A stretch of DNA of 64,000 nt from Bacteroidota bacterium (GTDB lineage: Bacteria > Bacteroidota > Bacteroidia > JABEUT01): the NCBI GenBank assembly GCA_013288345.1, contig JABDCA010000003.1, positions 1-64,000 of the forward strand. Direction: 5' to 3'. Made by a program: the position numbers and the translations under genes. Positions 9,059-17,331 of the stretch are shown piece after piece; position 1 is the stretch's first letter; each line of letters begins with the position of its first letter. Below the pieces are notes generated by a model that saw only the letters and a list, made by a program, of their open reading frames with translations, ran no database searches and was not told where the DNA came from.

Positions 9059-9088
9059 CAAATATATGAAAGTAGTTTCATAAAACAA
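9059..9088 (-). promoter_or_regulatory. Promoter and palindromic operator of the MarR-GNAT gene
   Basis: On the minus strand: -33 TTG (9086-9088), 19-base spacer, -7 box TATATTTG (9059-9066). The spacer carries the perfect palindrome TATGAAA-N4-TTTCATA (9065-9082), where bound repressor would block RNA polymerase. A half-site relative (tatgaaat) lies between the -7 box and the start codon. Confidence 0.7.
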
Positions 9089-9238
9089 GTGAAAAATTAA
9101 AAACTAAAAGTTAAAAGTGTTGGAAGCAAGTGGCGTTTTGCCCCCTTCCCCCTAAAGGGGGTATAAAGCGTTTGTTATTAAAAGCCCCTTTAGGGGTTTG
9201 GGGTAATGAGTAATTAAGAATCGTAAAACAAGAACGCC
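9089..9238. other. Intergenic repeat cluster
   Basis: Contains a aaaaattaaaaactaaaag string, the complement of the ctttt/gtttttcac strings that encode signal peptides elsewhere, and a ccccctaaaggggg / gcccctttaggggtttgggg inverted pair (about 9140-9200). No gene is seen. Confidence 0.5.
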
Positions 9239-9334
9239 ATGGCAGTTCGCGTTAGGGATAGAAGCGGAAAGCCCACAGCGTAGCGAGGACTTATAGCGGA
9301 TAGCCCGACCCGACGTGAGGAGGGGAACGCCCAA
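9239..9334 (-). repeat. Interspersed GC-rich repeat, copy 2 (reversed)
   Basis: Reads gcgttagggatagaagcgga, then aagcccacagcgtagcgagg, and ends ggggaacgccc. Same family as 6742, 14503 and 22999. Confidence 0.8.
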
Positions 9335-9370
9335 GGTAAGTTTAAAATGAAAAACTAAAAATGAAAAACG

Positions 9371-9426
9371 TCATGTTGAGCCTGTCGAAACATATTCGAA
9401 ACATTTCGACAAGCTCAATGTGACAT
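9371..9426. repeat. REP-like palindrome (gtcatgttgagcctgtcgaa family)
   Basis: Near-perfect stem: tgttgagcctgtcgaaacat ... atttcgacaagctcaatgtg. It is the intergenic counterpart of the element translated inside the first phosphatase (2212-2277). Confidence 0.8.
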
Positions 9427-9428
9427 AT

Positions 9429-9469
9429 AAAAAAAGAGGGGATGGCGTAACCTCACTCAAACCATCCCC
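9429..9469 (-). terminator. Rho-independent terminator of the TonB-like gene
   Basis: On the minus strand GGGGATGG and CCATCCCC form a stem around a 16-base loop and are followed by a run of seven T. It lies about 70 bases downstream of the TonB-like stop codon. Confidence 0.7.
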
Positions 9470-9535
9470 CCAACAGCTCGCCCGGACAGTAATCCGGTAC
9501 GAGACCAAACCGGGAGCGGGCGCTCCCTCTATATT
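9470..9535 (-). ncRNA. Candidate structured 3' RNA after the TonB-like gene
   Basis: Between the stop codon and the terminator the minus strand can form two more hairpins: GGGAGC-GCCC-GCTCCC, and CTCG-T-ACCGGA...TCCGG-G-CGAG. With the terminator this makes three consecutive stems over about 100 nt, more than a simple terminator needs. It could be a 3'UTR-derived small RNA. No known RNA family is recognised. Confidence 0.3.
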
Positions 9536-10357
9536 TTAATTCAGCTGAAACTTAACCGGTATGTTTAGCTGTACCCTTACAGGGTGTCCATTTTGCTGGC
9601 CGGGTTCCCATTTGGGCATTTTCTTTAATCCTTCTAATGTTGTTTCGCTTAGCTTATCTGCCCCGGGTATGCCACGTAATATTTTAATGTTGCTTACTGA
9701 GCCATCGGCCTCAATAACAAAGCTGGCATACACCACACCCTGGTTACCCATTTCGCGTTGCTGGGTCGGGAAGTCTACATTCTTACCCAGGAAGTCAGCC
9801 AAATCGCCATTGAACTTAGGCATGATAGGAGCCCACATTACAGGTTGTGCCGGCAGAGCAGAAGGCCCCGGGTCGACTGGCAGAGTGGGTGGCTGTACCG
9901 GAGCATCGCCGGGTACAGTAGTAGAACCAACGCGTGTATCGTTTTGTTTTTTTGCTGTATTAGCGCTGTCTACCTGGTTAGGATCGGTGGTTATTATAGG
10001 TGGAAGATCGGTAGTTTGAGGTGGTGGAGGTGTATTGGTTACCGGTGGGTGTGGTACAGGTGGTTTTGGTTTGGGTGGAGTAGGCGGAGTGTAGTTATCA
10101 ATAACTACTGTAACGCTATCTACCGGTGTAATATTTACAACAGGCCCAGGACCGGGGAAAAGTTTTTTTATGAGCATGGGTGTACCGGTACCTACAATAA
10201 TGGTAGATAAGGTAAGAAGCAAGCCCATTAAAAGTGCGTAATTGTAACGTTGCCTTACGTAAAAGGCGCCATAAGCTTTATGCCTGCCTTCAAACACTAT
10301 TTCGTTGCGGCCAAGGCTGGTTACATCGTCCCAGCTTCCTGATGATTTGTGTCCCAT
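9536..10357 (-). CDS. TonB-family energy transducer
   Basis: 273 residues. One transmembrane helix (about 40-64) after a short cytoplasmic N-terminus, then a periplasm-spanning proline-rich segment (about 90-130, PPTPPKPKPP) and a C-terminal TonB domain (about 195-273; QGVVYASFVIEADGSVSNIK and ending VQLNIPVKFQL). The family couples the inner-membrane proton gradient to outer-membrane receptors. The N-terminal motif IVFEGRHKAYGAFYVR is typical of Bacteroidota TonB proteins. No exbB/exbD lie nearby, so it must work with proteins encoded elsewhere. The gene has its own terminator. Confidence 0.9.
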   Translation of the reverse strand: MGHKSSGSWDDVTSLGRNEIVFEGRHKAYGAFYVRQRYNYALLMGLLLTLSTIIVGTGTPMLIKKLFPGPGPVVNITPVDSVTVVIDNYTPPTPPKPKPPVPHPPVTNTPPPPQTTDLPPIITTDPNQVDSANTAKKQNDTRVGSTTVPGDAPVQPPTLPVDPGPSALPAQPVMWAPIMPKFNGDLADFLGKNVDFPTQQREMGNQGVVYASFVIEADGSVSNIKILRGIPGADKLSETTLEGLKKMPKWEPGQQNGHPVRVQLNIPVKFQLN

Positions 10358-10744
10358 GGTTGTTTGAATTTAAAGTTGGGAAGCTTTGTTGCATGCGCGA
10401 TGTTTTGATAGTATAACGCTGCTTCTTTTCATTTATTGTTCGGGGGTTATTTAATTAGTAATTAACAATTAGTAATTAGTAATGAAATACTCTGTGAAAC
10501 TCCGTGTTCTCTGTATCTCTGTGTTGGAAATTAAAACGTCATGTTGAGCTTGTCGAAACATCTTCCGCTTATTTAACCTATAATGCAGCAACCCTTAAAA
10601 AGATACAGGAAATAATTATGAATGGTAAATTTTGAATTGTGATTGAGCACACGTTCGTCATTGCGAATATTTTACCGCAGAGAACGCAGGGAGAAAGGCG
10701 CGCAGAGTACGCTGAGGTCAAATGAATTAAACTCGGTCAATTTT
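10358..10744. other. Intergenic repeats
   Basis: Holds attagtaattaacaattag strings, a half copy of the gtcatgttgagcttgtcgaa palindrome (10534-10560), and a gcgcagagtacgctgaggtc string (about 10673-10720) related to 12240-12313. No gene is supported; overlapping open frames are repeat translations. Confidence 0.5.
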
Positions 10745-12082
10745 TTATTGTTGCACAAAAACAACTTTCCCGCTGTTGCCATTGGCGCCGTTATCGCCTG
10801 CAAAGCCGTCGTGGCCATCGCGGCCTCTGCTACCCGGCGGGTTACCTGCCCCACCACTGCCACCTTCTCCGCCTTTACCTGCAAGTCCGCCTTGCCCGCC
10901 TGCACCGGGTATACTGGTAGCGGTAATTAAATTTATAAATGGTTTTGCTGCTGCGTTATACATCACTGTAATGTTTCCTCCATCGTACCCATCATCGCCA
11001 TTGGTGCCATTGCCACCATCATCGCCGTTGCCGCCATCACCACCGGGGCCTTGTGTGGTTATAGTGTTTGTACTTGTAGTGCCATCGGCATTGGTGGTTG
11101 TTTCGGTATAGGTGCTTAATGCTCCGTCGGAACCTCTCATGCCACCTGCAGCAATAAACCCATTTGTACCATCCAGTCCATTGGCACCGCTGCTGCTAAT
11201 GTGTATAGAGCCACCGGCAGTATTAATTATATAATCGTACATTTTTTTGCCAATACTATCACCAACATGTATGCGCATTAGTTTGGCATGTATAATGCTA
11301 TCGTCGTACACATTGGCTAAAACCTTCAGGCTATGGCCGTTGCTGTATGACCCTATATTGCATTGGTAGCTTGCAACATAATCGAGTACAATTTGCAGGG
11401 TGTCGGCTATAGCAGTGTGTTTGCGGAGCACTGCAATAAGTTGCACTTTATCGTTGATGATTTTAACAGGATCATTATCTATCTTCAAATCGCCCTTCGA
11501 TTTTGAAATGTGGCTACCCTCGGGTGCAAACACAAAGTCCTGCAGGTTTTTTGAAGCCGGAGCCCACTTTTCTATCACGGCTTTATTGTCGTAGATTGTT
11601 TTTATACCAAACTGCACATGGTTGCCCGGCGCTTTCGAAAACTTGCCTTTGGTAAGTATTTTTATGCCCGTTTCATAATCGTACGGAATTTTTGCGGTAA
11701 GCAAAAACTTGTCCTTGCCACCCAGCAGCCATTTGCGGGTATATACCTTCACGGTAATAGAATCATTCTTTTTATAAGAGGTATCGCCGGTAATTTTAAG
11801 TTTCCCACCGGCAAATGATCCGCCTGTTACTTCAACCCTGAATTTTGTCCAACCATAGTTGCCATGTAAAAGGCCTCTTGTATAAACTGCTTCTCCTTTA
11901 TCGGGAACGGTAATAATACCTAACTGCAATGCCTGGCCAGGTATGCGTAAGGCAGAAGTATCGTATAGCAATACAGTCTCTTGTTTAGAAGAATCGGCGT
12001 GTGCTTTAATGCCGGCTATTTGAGCAGTGGTATTCAGCTTGAATAATACAAGTAAAGCTGTTAAGCAATGTATATGTTTCAT
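10745..12082 (-). CDS. Secreted protein with collagen-like glycine-rich C-terminus
   Basis: 445 residues with a signal peptide (about 1-20, ends TTAQ). Residues about 20-310 are beta-rich and of no recognised family. From about 311 the chain is dominated by Gly-X-Y triplets (GPGGDGGNGDDGGNGTNGDD, later GGEGGSGGAG and GRDGHDGFAGDNGANGNSG) broken by one 25-residue non-collagenous segment. Bacterial collagen-like tracts form trimeric stalks on cell surfaces. No T9SS sorting domain or lipobox is seen, so the final location is uncertain. The Gly triplets are coded by repetitive DNA (gccgccatcaccaccg) and may vary in length between strains. Confidence 0.75.
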   Translation of the reverse strand: MKHIHCLTALLVLFKLNTTAQIAGIKAHADSSKQETVLLYDTSALRIPGQALQLGIITVPDKGEAVYTRGLLHGNYGWTKFRVEVTGGSFAGGKLKITGDTSYKKNDSITVKVYTRKWLLGGKDKFLLTAKIPYDYETGIKILTKGKFSKAPGNHVQFGIKTIYDNKAVIEKWAPASKNLQDFVFAPEGSHISKSKGDLKIDNDPVKIINDKVQLIAVLRKHTAIADTLQIVLDYVASYQCNIGSYSNGHSLKVLANVYDDSIIHAKLMRIHVGDSIGKKMYDYIINTAGGSIHISSSGANGLDGTNGFIAAGGMRGSDGALSTYTETTTNADGTTSTNTITTQGPGGDGGNGDDGGNGTNGDDGYDGGNITVMYNAAAKPFINLITATSIPGAGGQGGLAGKGGEGGSGGAGNPPGSRGRDGHDGFAGDNGANGNSGKVVFVQQ

Positions 12083-12361
12083 AATGGAGGTTATAAAATT
12101 AGCATTAATCGGCCTTACTCAATTAGGCGACTATTGTTTTGAAACCTTTTGCCAAGAATATTTTTTTTACATTTTTTAACAAAAGGCTTGACTTATAGAT
12201 AGGAGCCTCAAGTAGTTCGTTATTGCGAATATTTTACCGCACATGCCTTCGCTGAAAGCTACGGCAGTCGATGAAAGAACACAGAGAGAAAGGCACGCAG
12301 AGTGCGCCGAGGTTATTTGTGGTTTTTAGCCACGAATTTCACGAATTAAAACGGGTGGTTA
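12083..12361. other. Intergenic repeats
   Basis: Contains gttattgcgaatattttacc (12219), shared with about 10658, and a cagagagaaaggcacgcaga string shared with 10680 and 6080. No gene is seen. Confidence 0.5.
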
Positions 12362-12733
12362 TTAGTGTTTCAGCCAATATAGTAGATACCCGGCTTTATT
12401 TTCATAACACATAAGGTCAAATTTATATTCACCTAATACTACGTGATATTTTTTAAATCCTCCATCATTTAAGCCACATGCCATACTGCCTCTATCTTTA
12501 TTCTTTAGTTCTCCAACAACTGGGAATTCAGGAGGAACCTCATTCTGAAGTTCTAGTAAGTAGCAATCTAAAACAATCTTCGAGCTGTCTTTTTTTATTG
12601 ATCCAACATAATTGTGTTCGATGTAAAGTAAATCAACATCATAACCCGTTTTATTGTAAATGGTTATTTTTAGTTTTTGCCCATTACAATACACCGAAAC
12701 AAAAAGTACAAGTAGGGTTAAAAGGCTTCTCAT
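12362..12733 (-). CDS. Small secreted protein, unknown function
   Basis: 123 residues with a Sec signal peptide (about 1-18, ends YCNGQ). The mature part is beta-rich with three cysteines; the region IYNKTGYDVDLLYIEHNYVG resembles small periplasmic immunoglobulin-like or lipocalin-like folds, but no family is recognised. It stands alone between repeat-rich gaps. Confidence 0.65.
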   Translation of the reverse strand: MRSLLTLLVLFVSVYCNGQKLKITIYNKTGYDVDLLYIEHNYVGSIKKDSSKIVLDCYLLELQNEVPPEFPVVGELKNKDRGSMACGLNDGGFKKYHVVLGEYKFDLMCYENKAGYLLYWLKH

Positions 12734-13184
12734 TTTGCAGTGGTAAATTATACCATAAATATACCCAATAATTCGTAATTTTTAATTCGTAATTCTTAAT
12801 TAAATTTAAGCTACGCAGAACCGATAGGTTAAGCTATCGGTTCCATTTAGCTCGGTACACGCTGTAAATCAGTATGTTGCGGAGCATTGTTGCGCAAAGT
12901 AGTTATGGCGCACATTTTAATTAATGTTTTGAAAATCAACAATTTTTAAAAGCGCACTTCGCCCTTTTCTTTCTTTCTTTTTTAAGGGGATATAGAAAGG
13001 GGGGTATAAGGGGGGAAAGATAAGGGGAGGTTTTTTTCTTTCTTTCTTTAAAAAGCTGGAGGCTTTTTTAGTCGTAAGTTGATAGTCGTAAGTTGATAGT
13101 CGTAAGTCGATAGTCAAAATGCAAAAACTTTTAATGTTGTTTTCCTTACGACTATCGACTGATGACTTACGACTTTTTTCGACC
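12734..13184. repeat. Repeat-rich intergenic region with perfect hairpin
   Basis: A perfect 10-bp stem gaaccgatag/ctatcggttc lies at 12818-12843. A polypurine/polypyrimidine inverted pair (tttctttctttctttt ... tttctttctttcttta) spans about 12960-13055. Inverted runs of cgtaagttgatagt and cttacgactatcgac lie at 13070-13170. No gene is seen; the open frames here are repeat translations. Confidence 0.6.
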
Positions 13185-13241
13185 TGTTGAAAACTTATTA
13201 ACTATTTTGTTTATTAGTATTTAACATTGTGTTTATCTTTG
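13185..13241 (+). promoter_or_regulatory. Promoter of the phage head operon
   Basis: TGTTGAAAACTTATT is followed 42 bases later by the end of a -7 box TATCTTTG (13234-13241), with TTTTG at 13205-13209 as upstream element. The same three elements at identical spacing precede the second phage operon (30295-30351), so this is likely a phage promoter type. Confidence 0.65.
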
Positions 13242-13331
13242 CAGAACCAATTGACAGTTGACAATGGACAATTGACAATGAATTAAGAAACCACAACTTT
13301 TAACTTTCCACTTTAAACTTTTCACTCAATT

Positions 13332-14411
13332 ATGCCTGCCATACCTTACAAGCACTACCCGCTCGATGCACCCGACAGCCCATGGGATGCAAATGCTGAA
13401 ATAGCAAAAGCCACCACCACCGACCTGGCCGTAATGTGCGCCTGGGACGACAAAAGTCGCGCTGAACAAAAGAACGGCTACAAGTTGCCGCACCACAGTG
13501 CAGGCACATACCACACCAACCTTAAAGGCGTAATAGCCGCAGGCAATGCCATAATGGGCGCAAGGGGCGGAGTAGAAATTCCGAAGTATGATTTGGATGC
13601 TGTGAAAGCGCATTTGCAAAAACACTACCACGAGTTTGGCCGCACCGCTCCCTGGGAAAGCAAAGCCGAATGGCGCTGGTACCAAACCAAGAACGGTGGA
13701 ACATTGAAAGATGTGGACACCACCGGGCGCACCGTATGCGGCTACTTTGCATCGTTCAACACCCTCGACAGCGATGGCGATATGTTTGCTCCCGGTTGCT
13801 TTGCAAAAAGCATTAACGAAAACAGCGACCGCATTATGCACCTATTGCAACACAATACCCTGCAACCTATTGGCCGCCCAAATGTGCTGAAGGAAGATGC
13901 ACAGGGTTTGTATTTCGAAACCCCCATTGCCAAAACACAATTGGGCGATGATGTGCTGCAACTATACCGCGATGGTGTGTACAAAGAACACAGCGTTGGC
14001 TTCGAAATGATAAATAACCAGCAGTCTTCTGTGTTTAGTAATCAGTCGCTGGAAGAAGAACAAGTGAATGTTATTAAGGAGGCCCGCCTATGGGAAGGCT
14101 CTACAGTAACCTGGGGAGCAAATGCCAACACGCCTTTCAGGGGCATAAAGTCCAATTCCACACTAGCCACTAATCACTACCCACTTATCACTACAGAGAA
14201 TATTCTCGATGAGGCCCTTGAGCGCAGTTCGCTTATTTACAAGCAACTGCACCGCGGCAACCTGCACGATGATACGTATACACTTTTAGAAATTGAACTC
14301 AAGCAACTGCAATCGCTTTTAGCAGCAAGGCCGTGTAACCACACCTTGCCCGCGAATGATAGCGATGATGTTGATGTGCTGAAGCAGATCAATGCAATGC
14401 TTAAGTCATAG
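13332..14411 (+). CDS. HK97-family prohead protease (S78) with N-terminal extension
   Basis: 359 residues. Residues about 115-270 match the S78 prohead protease: TVCGYFASFNTLDSDGDMFA, catalytic His in IMHLLQHN (H170) and Ser in YKEHSVGFEM (S221), and the EGSTVTWGANANTPF end. The family trims the capsid scaffold during head assembly. The first 110 residues (WDDKSRAEQKNGYKLPHH) form a separate domain often fused to phage head proteases. The region about 235-295 contains repeat-like insertions (NNQQSSVFSNQS; ATNHYPLITT coded by ccactaatcactacccac, a string also found between genes at 14701 and 39008). The capsid gene follows, as expected; portal and terminase are missing upstream. Confidence 0.88.
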   Translation: MPAIPYKHYPLDAPDSPWDANAEIAKATTTDLAVMCAWDDKSRAEQKNGYKLPHHSAGTYHTNLKGVIAAGNAIMGARGGVEIPKYDLDAVKAHLQKHYHEFGRTAPWESKAEWRWYQTKNGGTLKDVDTTGRTVCGYFASFNTLDSDGDMFAPGCFAKSINENSDRIMHLLQHNTLQPIGRPNVLKEDAQGLYFETPIAKTQLGDDVLQLYRDGVYKEHSVGFEMINNQQSSVFSNQSLEEEQVNVIKEARLWEGSTVTWGANANTPFRGIKSNSTLATNHYPLITTENILDEALERSSLIYKQLHRGNLHDDTYTLLEIELKQLQSLLAARPCNHTLPANDSDDVDVLKQINAMLKS

Positions 14412-14431
14412 AACAATTTGGGTTGCCTGGC

Positions 14432-14495
14432 TTTGGCACAATCCTTTACATCTATGTGTCAAGTCCTATCATCGATACTTTTTACCTCACGTGCC
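14432..14495 (-). repeat. Interspersed 'tgtgtcat / cacctcacgtgcc' element, copy 2
   Basis: Reversed copy: ggctttggcaca, then catctatgtgtca, then acctcacgtgcc, about 64 bases long. It lies directly against the next repeat. Confidence 0.75.
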
Positions 14496-14502
14496 ATGGC
14501 TT

Positions 14503-14617
14503 TCTGCGTTAGGCCCGCCCGGATGACCGGTCGGACAAGGATTGCAGCGAAAAGCCCACAGCGTAGCGAGGACTTGTAGCGTAAAGCCCGACCCGACGAT
14601 AGGAGGGGAACGCCCAA
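14503..14617 (-). repeat. Interspersed GC-rich repeat, copy 3, with nested insert
   Basis: Reversed copy ending ggggaacgcccaaag. About 25 bases (cccgcccggatgaccggtcg) interrupt the gcgttaggg...gcggaaagccc part found intact in copy 2. The rest of the gap to the capsid gene holds ctaaaaactaaaagtgaaaa and actagtcactaaccactaat strings. Confidence 0.75.
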
Positions 14618-14736
14618 AGAAAGAATTTAAAGCTAAAAACTAAAAGTGAAAAATTCAAGCGGAGTAGATTCTTCGCTTCACTCAGAACGACAAAAAAACT
14701 AATCACTAGTCACTAACCACTAATCACTAAATTAAA

Positions 14737-15963
14737 ATGGAAAACAAACAGGTGGATGCTATCGTAAAAGAAATAAGCGATAACATAAACACCATAAAAA
14801 CAAAAGGCGAAGCGCAGGATGCGCAGCTAAAATCGCTCGATGCAAAAATTGCTGCTAACCAATGGCAGCTTGGCGATAAATACGAGGCCCTGCGCAAGGA
14901 CTTCGACCAGATGACAGCAGTACTTAAAAAAGGCCGCATATTTGGCGCCTACGACCGTGGCATGACCGTAAAGGATATGCTATACGCGCAAAAAGAAGGA
15001 TTGGCGAGCCTTAAAAACAAAGCCGGTATGCCGGTAAGCTTATCGCTGAAGGCGCACCAGTTGTTTACCAAAACAGCAGGCAACGTTACCGAAGGTGGTA
15101 ACCTGTTGGGCACCGATCCTATTCCGCCTACCAGGCTAATGGGTATTTATGCCGATCCGCTGAGGCCCGTGCATATACGCCAGTTTATGAACAGCACCGC
15201 TACCGACAGCAACCAGATACTGTTTAACCAGTTGACAGGCGAGAATGATGGTACCGGTACCACAGCGGAAGGATCGAGCGCTGCACAGAGTGACTTTACC
15301 ATTACCGCTAAAGAAGTGGTGGTGCGTAAGCTGAACACCTACCTTACTATCAGTAAAGAAATGATGGAAGATGCCGACTTTGTAGACAACTACATTAACA
15401 CCCACGTTGCGGGCCGCTTGCTTATGCAGGAAGATACCCAGATAATTTCGGGTAACAACAGCGCGCCTAACCTGCAAGGTATTGCACCTATTGCAGCAGC
15501 GTATGCCAATCCTGTAATTCCGGGTGCCACTGCAAGCAGTATTAATTACTACGATGTATTGCACCAAGCCGTAACACAGGCACGTGTGGCTTATTACACG
15601 CCCAATTACATACTTATTAATCCTAATGATTATAACGCGCTGGTGTTATCGCGCGATAGCTATGGTCGGTACCAGTTCCCGCAAATGATAAGCGGAGCGC
15701 CGGGCACCTTCTTCATTAACGGAGCACAGGTAATAGCTAACACAGCTATGACTGCCGGTTACTTCCTCGTTGGCGACTTTCAACTGGGAGCAACCCTTGC
15801 TTACCGCGATGAGGTGAACGTAACCTTTAGCAACCAGCACGTAGATAACTTTGTAAAAGGCTTTATTACCGTGCTTGTAGAAGAACGCCTTGCTAACGTG
15901 GTTTACCGCCCTAACGCTTTTGTGTATGGTAACTTTAACCAGGCAGAGGCTTCTGGCTCGTAA
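14737..15963 (+). CDS. HK97-family phage major capsid protein
   Basis: 408 residues, normal for the family. An N-terminal coiled coil (about 1-75, the delta/scaffold segment removed by the protease) is followed by the HK97 capsid fold: STATDSNQILFNQLTGENDG, then KEVVVRKLNTYLTISKEMME, then QEDTQIISGN, and a C-terminal NVVYRPNAFVYG. It sits just after the prohead protease and before a strong terminator, so the two form a head operon. The gene is intact with no in-frame damage. Confidence 0.93.
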   Translation: MENKQVDAIVKEISDNINTIKTKGEAQDAQLKSLDAKIAANQWQLGDKYEALRKDFDQMTAVLKKGRIFGAYDRGMTVKDMLYAQKEGLASLKNKAGMPVSLSLKAHQLFTKTAGNVTEGGNLLGTDPIPPTRLMGIYADPLRPVHIRQFMNSTATDSNQILFNQLTGENDGTGTTAEGSSAAQSDFTITAKEVVVRKLNTYLTISKEMMEDADFVDNYINTHVAGRLLMQEDTQIISGNNSAPNLQGIAPIAAAYANPVIPGATASSINYYDVLHQAVTQARVAYYTPNYILINPNDYNALVLSRDSYGRYQFPQMISGAPGTFFINGAQVIANTAMTAGYFLVGDFQLGATLAYRDEVNVTFSNQHVDNFVKGFITVLVEERLANVVYRPNAFVYGNFNQAEASGS

Positions 15964-15970
15964 GAGCCAG

Positions 15971-16064
15971 AAAGTTTAAAGTTCGTAAAGTAAAAAGTTC
16001 ATAAAGTAAATGGAATATTACCCTTTATAAACTTAATGAACTTTAAAAACTTTATAAACTCTGA
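15971..16064. repeat. Inverted repeat of agttcataaag strings, second copy
   Basis: aagttcgtaaag / agttcataaag units are followed by their complement (ctttataaacttaatgaact), as at 4909-5004. In both places the element lies just downstream of a stop codon. Confidence 0.6.
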
Positions 16065-16115
16065 TTTTGACTTGTTTCATGGTTGGTTTCATAGGCTTGC
16101 CTTACGGCAAGCAAG

Positions 16116-16150
16116 CCGGGCCTTGTTCTTAGGAACGGGTCCGGTTTTTT
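16116..16150 (+). terminator. Rho-independent terminator after the capsid gene
   Basis: A long stem (ccgggccttgttc paired with gaacgggtccgg) is followed by six T. It closes the head operon and marks the edge between phage genes and the following non-phage block. Confidence 0.75.
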
Positions 16151-16285
16151 AAATAATGGACAGTTGACAATGGAAACGAAGGTTCCCGTCATTACGACCG
16201 CGTGCCGCCTTAGCTTTAGCGGTGGGGCAGGAACGAAGCAACCCCAGTATTTTGTAAGAACAAAGAATAAATGTAAATTTGAGAT
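16151..16285. other. Intergenic with partial gtcattgcgag-type repeat
   Basis: cgtcattacgaccgcgtgcc (16195) and caggaacgaagcaacccca (16227) resemble an altered copy of the element found inside the glycosyltransferase (23981, 24357). No gene is seen. Confidence 0.45.
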
Positions 16286-16861
16286 ATGTATAAAAGTTTC
16301 CTGATAACATATATTCTACTATTTATATCTGTTTGTAGTTATGATATAGATTTTAAAAATGACATTCATTCCAGAAATGTTCCAACAGAAATTAGGTTTT
16401 GTTTTAATAAATTATATGCTCAATGGACTGAAGTATCGGAACAATTGGCTGATACTGGAACTGAATTATTGAATGGAAACAGTTGGATAGATATGAAACG
16501 AAGAAATGATACTTTGTTGAGTGATTACATACCAGATACCAGTAACTTCAGTATGAGTCAACCACAATTCTTTACATCATTTATACTTACGAAAAACCTG
16601 AAATGGATAGAAAAATTTGGTAGTAATAAAAGATTCGGGTATTTTACAATAGATTCAGCAAGCAATGAAATTATAAGTAAGAAATTCCCTTTTTTTGGTT
16701 TCCCATCCTATAAAAATGTTGAGAATGTCCATCTTAGAATACTTTACCTTGATGACGATTATTTACTTCTTGAGCACAAATATGGAAGTTTTAATTATGT
16801 AATCTTTCTTATAAATAGAGTTACCGTAGATAAATTGGGTTTAGGTCGCAGTTCTAACTGA
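16286..16861 (+). CDS. Secreted small protein, family of three (copy 1)
   Basis: 191 residues with an N-terminal hydrophobic signal segment (about 1-18). It shares with the next two genes a [LF]Y..W..[IV]S motif near the mature N-terminus, a central 'SF/DY..DT' stretch and a C-terminal YLDD.Y.L[ML].HK segment. No known family is recognised; the pattern of strands suggests a lipocalin-like barrel. Codon use is AT-rich compared with the flanking phage genes. It begins the cluster leading into the MORN-repeat genes. Confidence 0.65.
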   Translation: MYKSFLITYILLFISVCSYDIDFKNDIHSRNVPTEIRFCFNKLYAQWTEVSEQLADTGTELLNGNSWIDMKRRNDTLLSDYIPDTSNFSMSQPQFFTSFILTKNLKWIEKFGSNKRFGYFTIDSASNEIISKKFPFFGFPSYKNVENVHLRILYLDDDYLLLEHKYGSFNYVIFLINRVTVDKLGLGRSSN

Positions 16862-16869
16862 GAAGTTTT

Positions 16870-17331
16870 ATGTTAAAACCACTTATAATAATAGTTTTTA
16901 GTTTGTTGATGTTGTCAGCTTTTGGCCAACGAGTGAAACGAGCTTTTGATTATAAGAAATTTTACCAGTCGTGGATCAATATATCAAGGCATGTGGAAGG
17001 CGATAGCAATATACAGAGCTATATTGGAGATACAGCTAAGTATATGATGCAATATACAGATTATATCTGCTTTGAAACTTCAGGTGTGGTGGCTGAGAGG
17101 GATACAGAAGCGGTGATAACCGGAGAGAATTTTATAGTAGATACTATAAAAGGTAGCTTTACTACATACGATGATGAAGAAGGTAAGGGTGCTATAGGAA
17201 CCAGCTACTTTCTTTATCTTGATGACAAGTTTATGTTATTGGCGCATAAAGTAAACGATAAGACCATGGTCGATTTCTATATAAGTAAAAAGGTGGTTGA
17301 ACATATTTGGAAATTTAATGCAGGAGAATGA
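16870..17331 (+). CDS. Secreted small protein, family of three (copy 2)
   Basis: 153 residues with a signal peptide (about 1-20, ends SAFGQ). Motifs FYQSWINISRHVEGDSNIQS and YLDDKFMLLAHKVNDKTMVD align with copies 1 and 3. It starts 8 bases after copy 1 and its stop overlaps the start of copy 3 (ATGA), so the three are translationally coupled. Function unknown. Confidence 0.7.
   Translation: MLKPLIIIVFSLLMLSAFGQRVKRAFDYKKFYQSWINISRHVEGDSNIQSYIGDTAKYMMQYTDYICFETSGVVAERDTEAVITGENFIVDTIKGSFTTYDDEEGKGAIGTSYFLYLDDKFMLLAHKVNDKTMVDFYISKKVVEHIWKFNAGE

Noticed and set aside
10643-11111. Plus-strand frames opposite the collagen-like gene.
   Set aside because: They are mirror images of Gly triplet codons on the other strand and have no independent support.
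12917-13117. Open frame on the minus strand between 12917 and 13117.
   Set aside because: Its codons are polypurine runs and cgtaagttgatag repeats; no start context or protein character.
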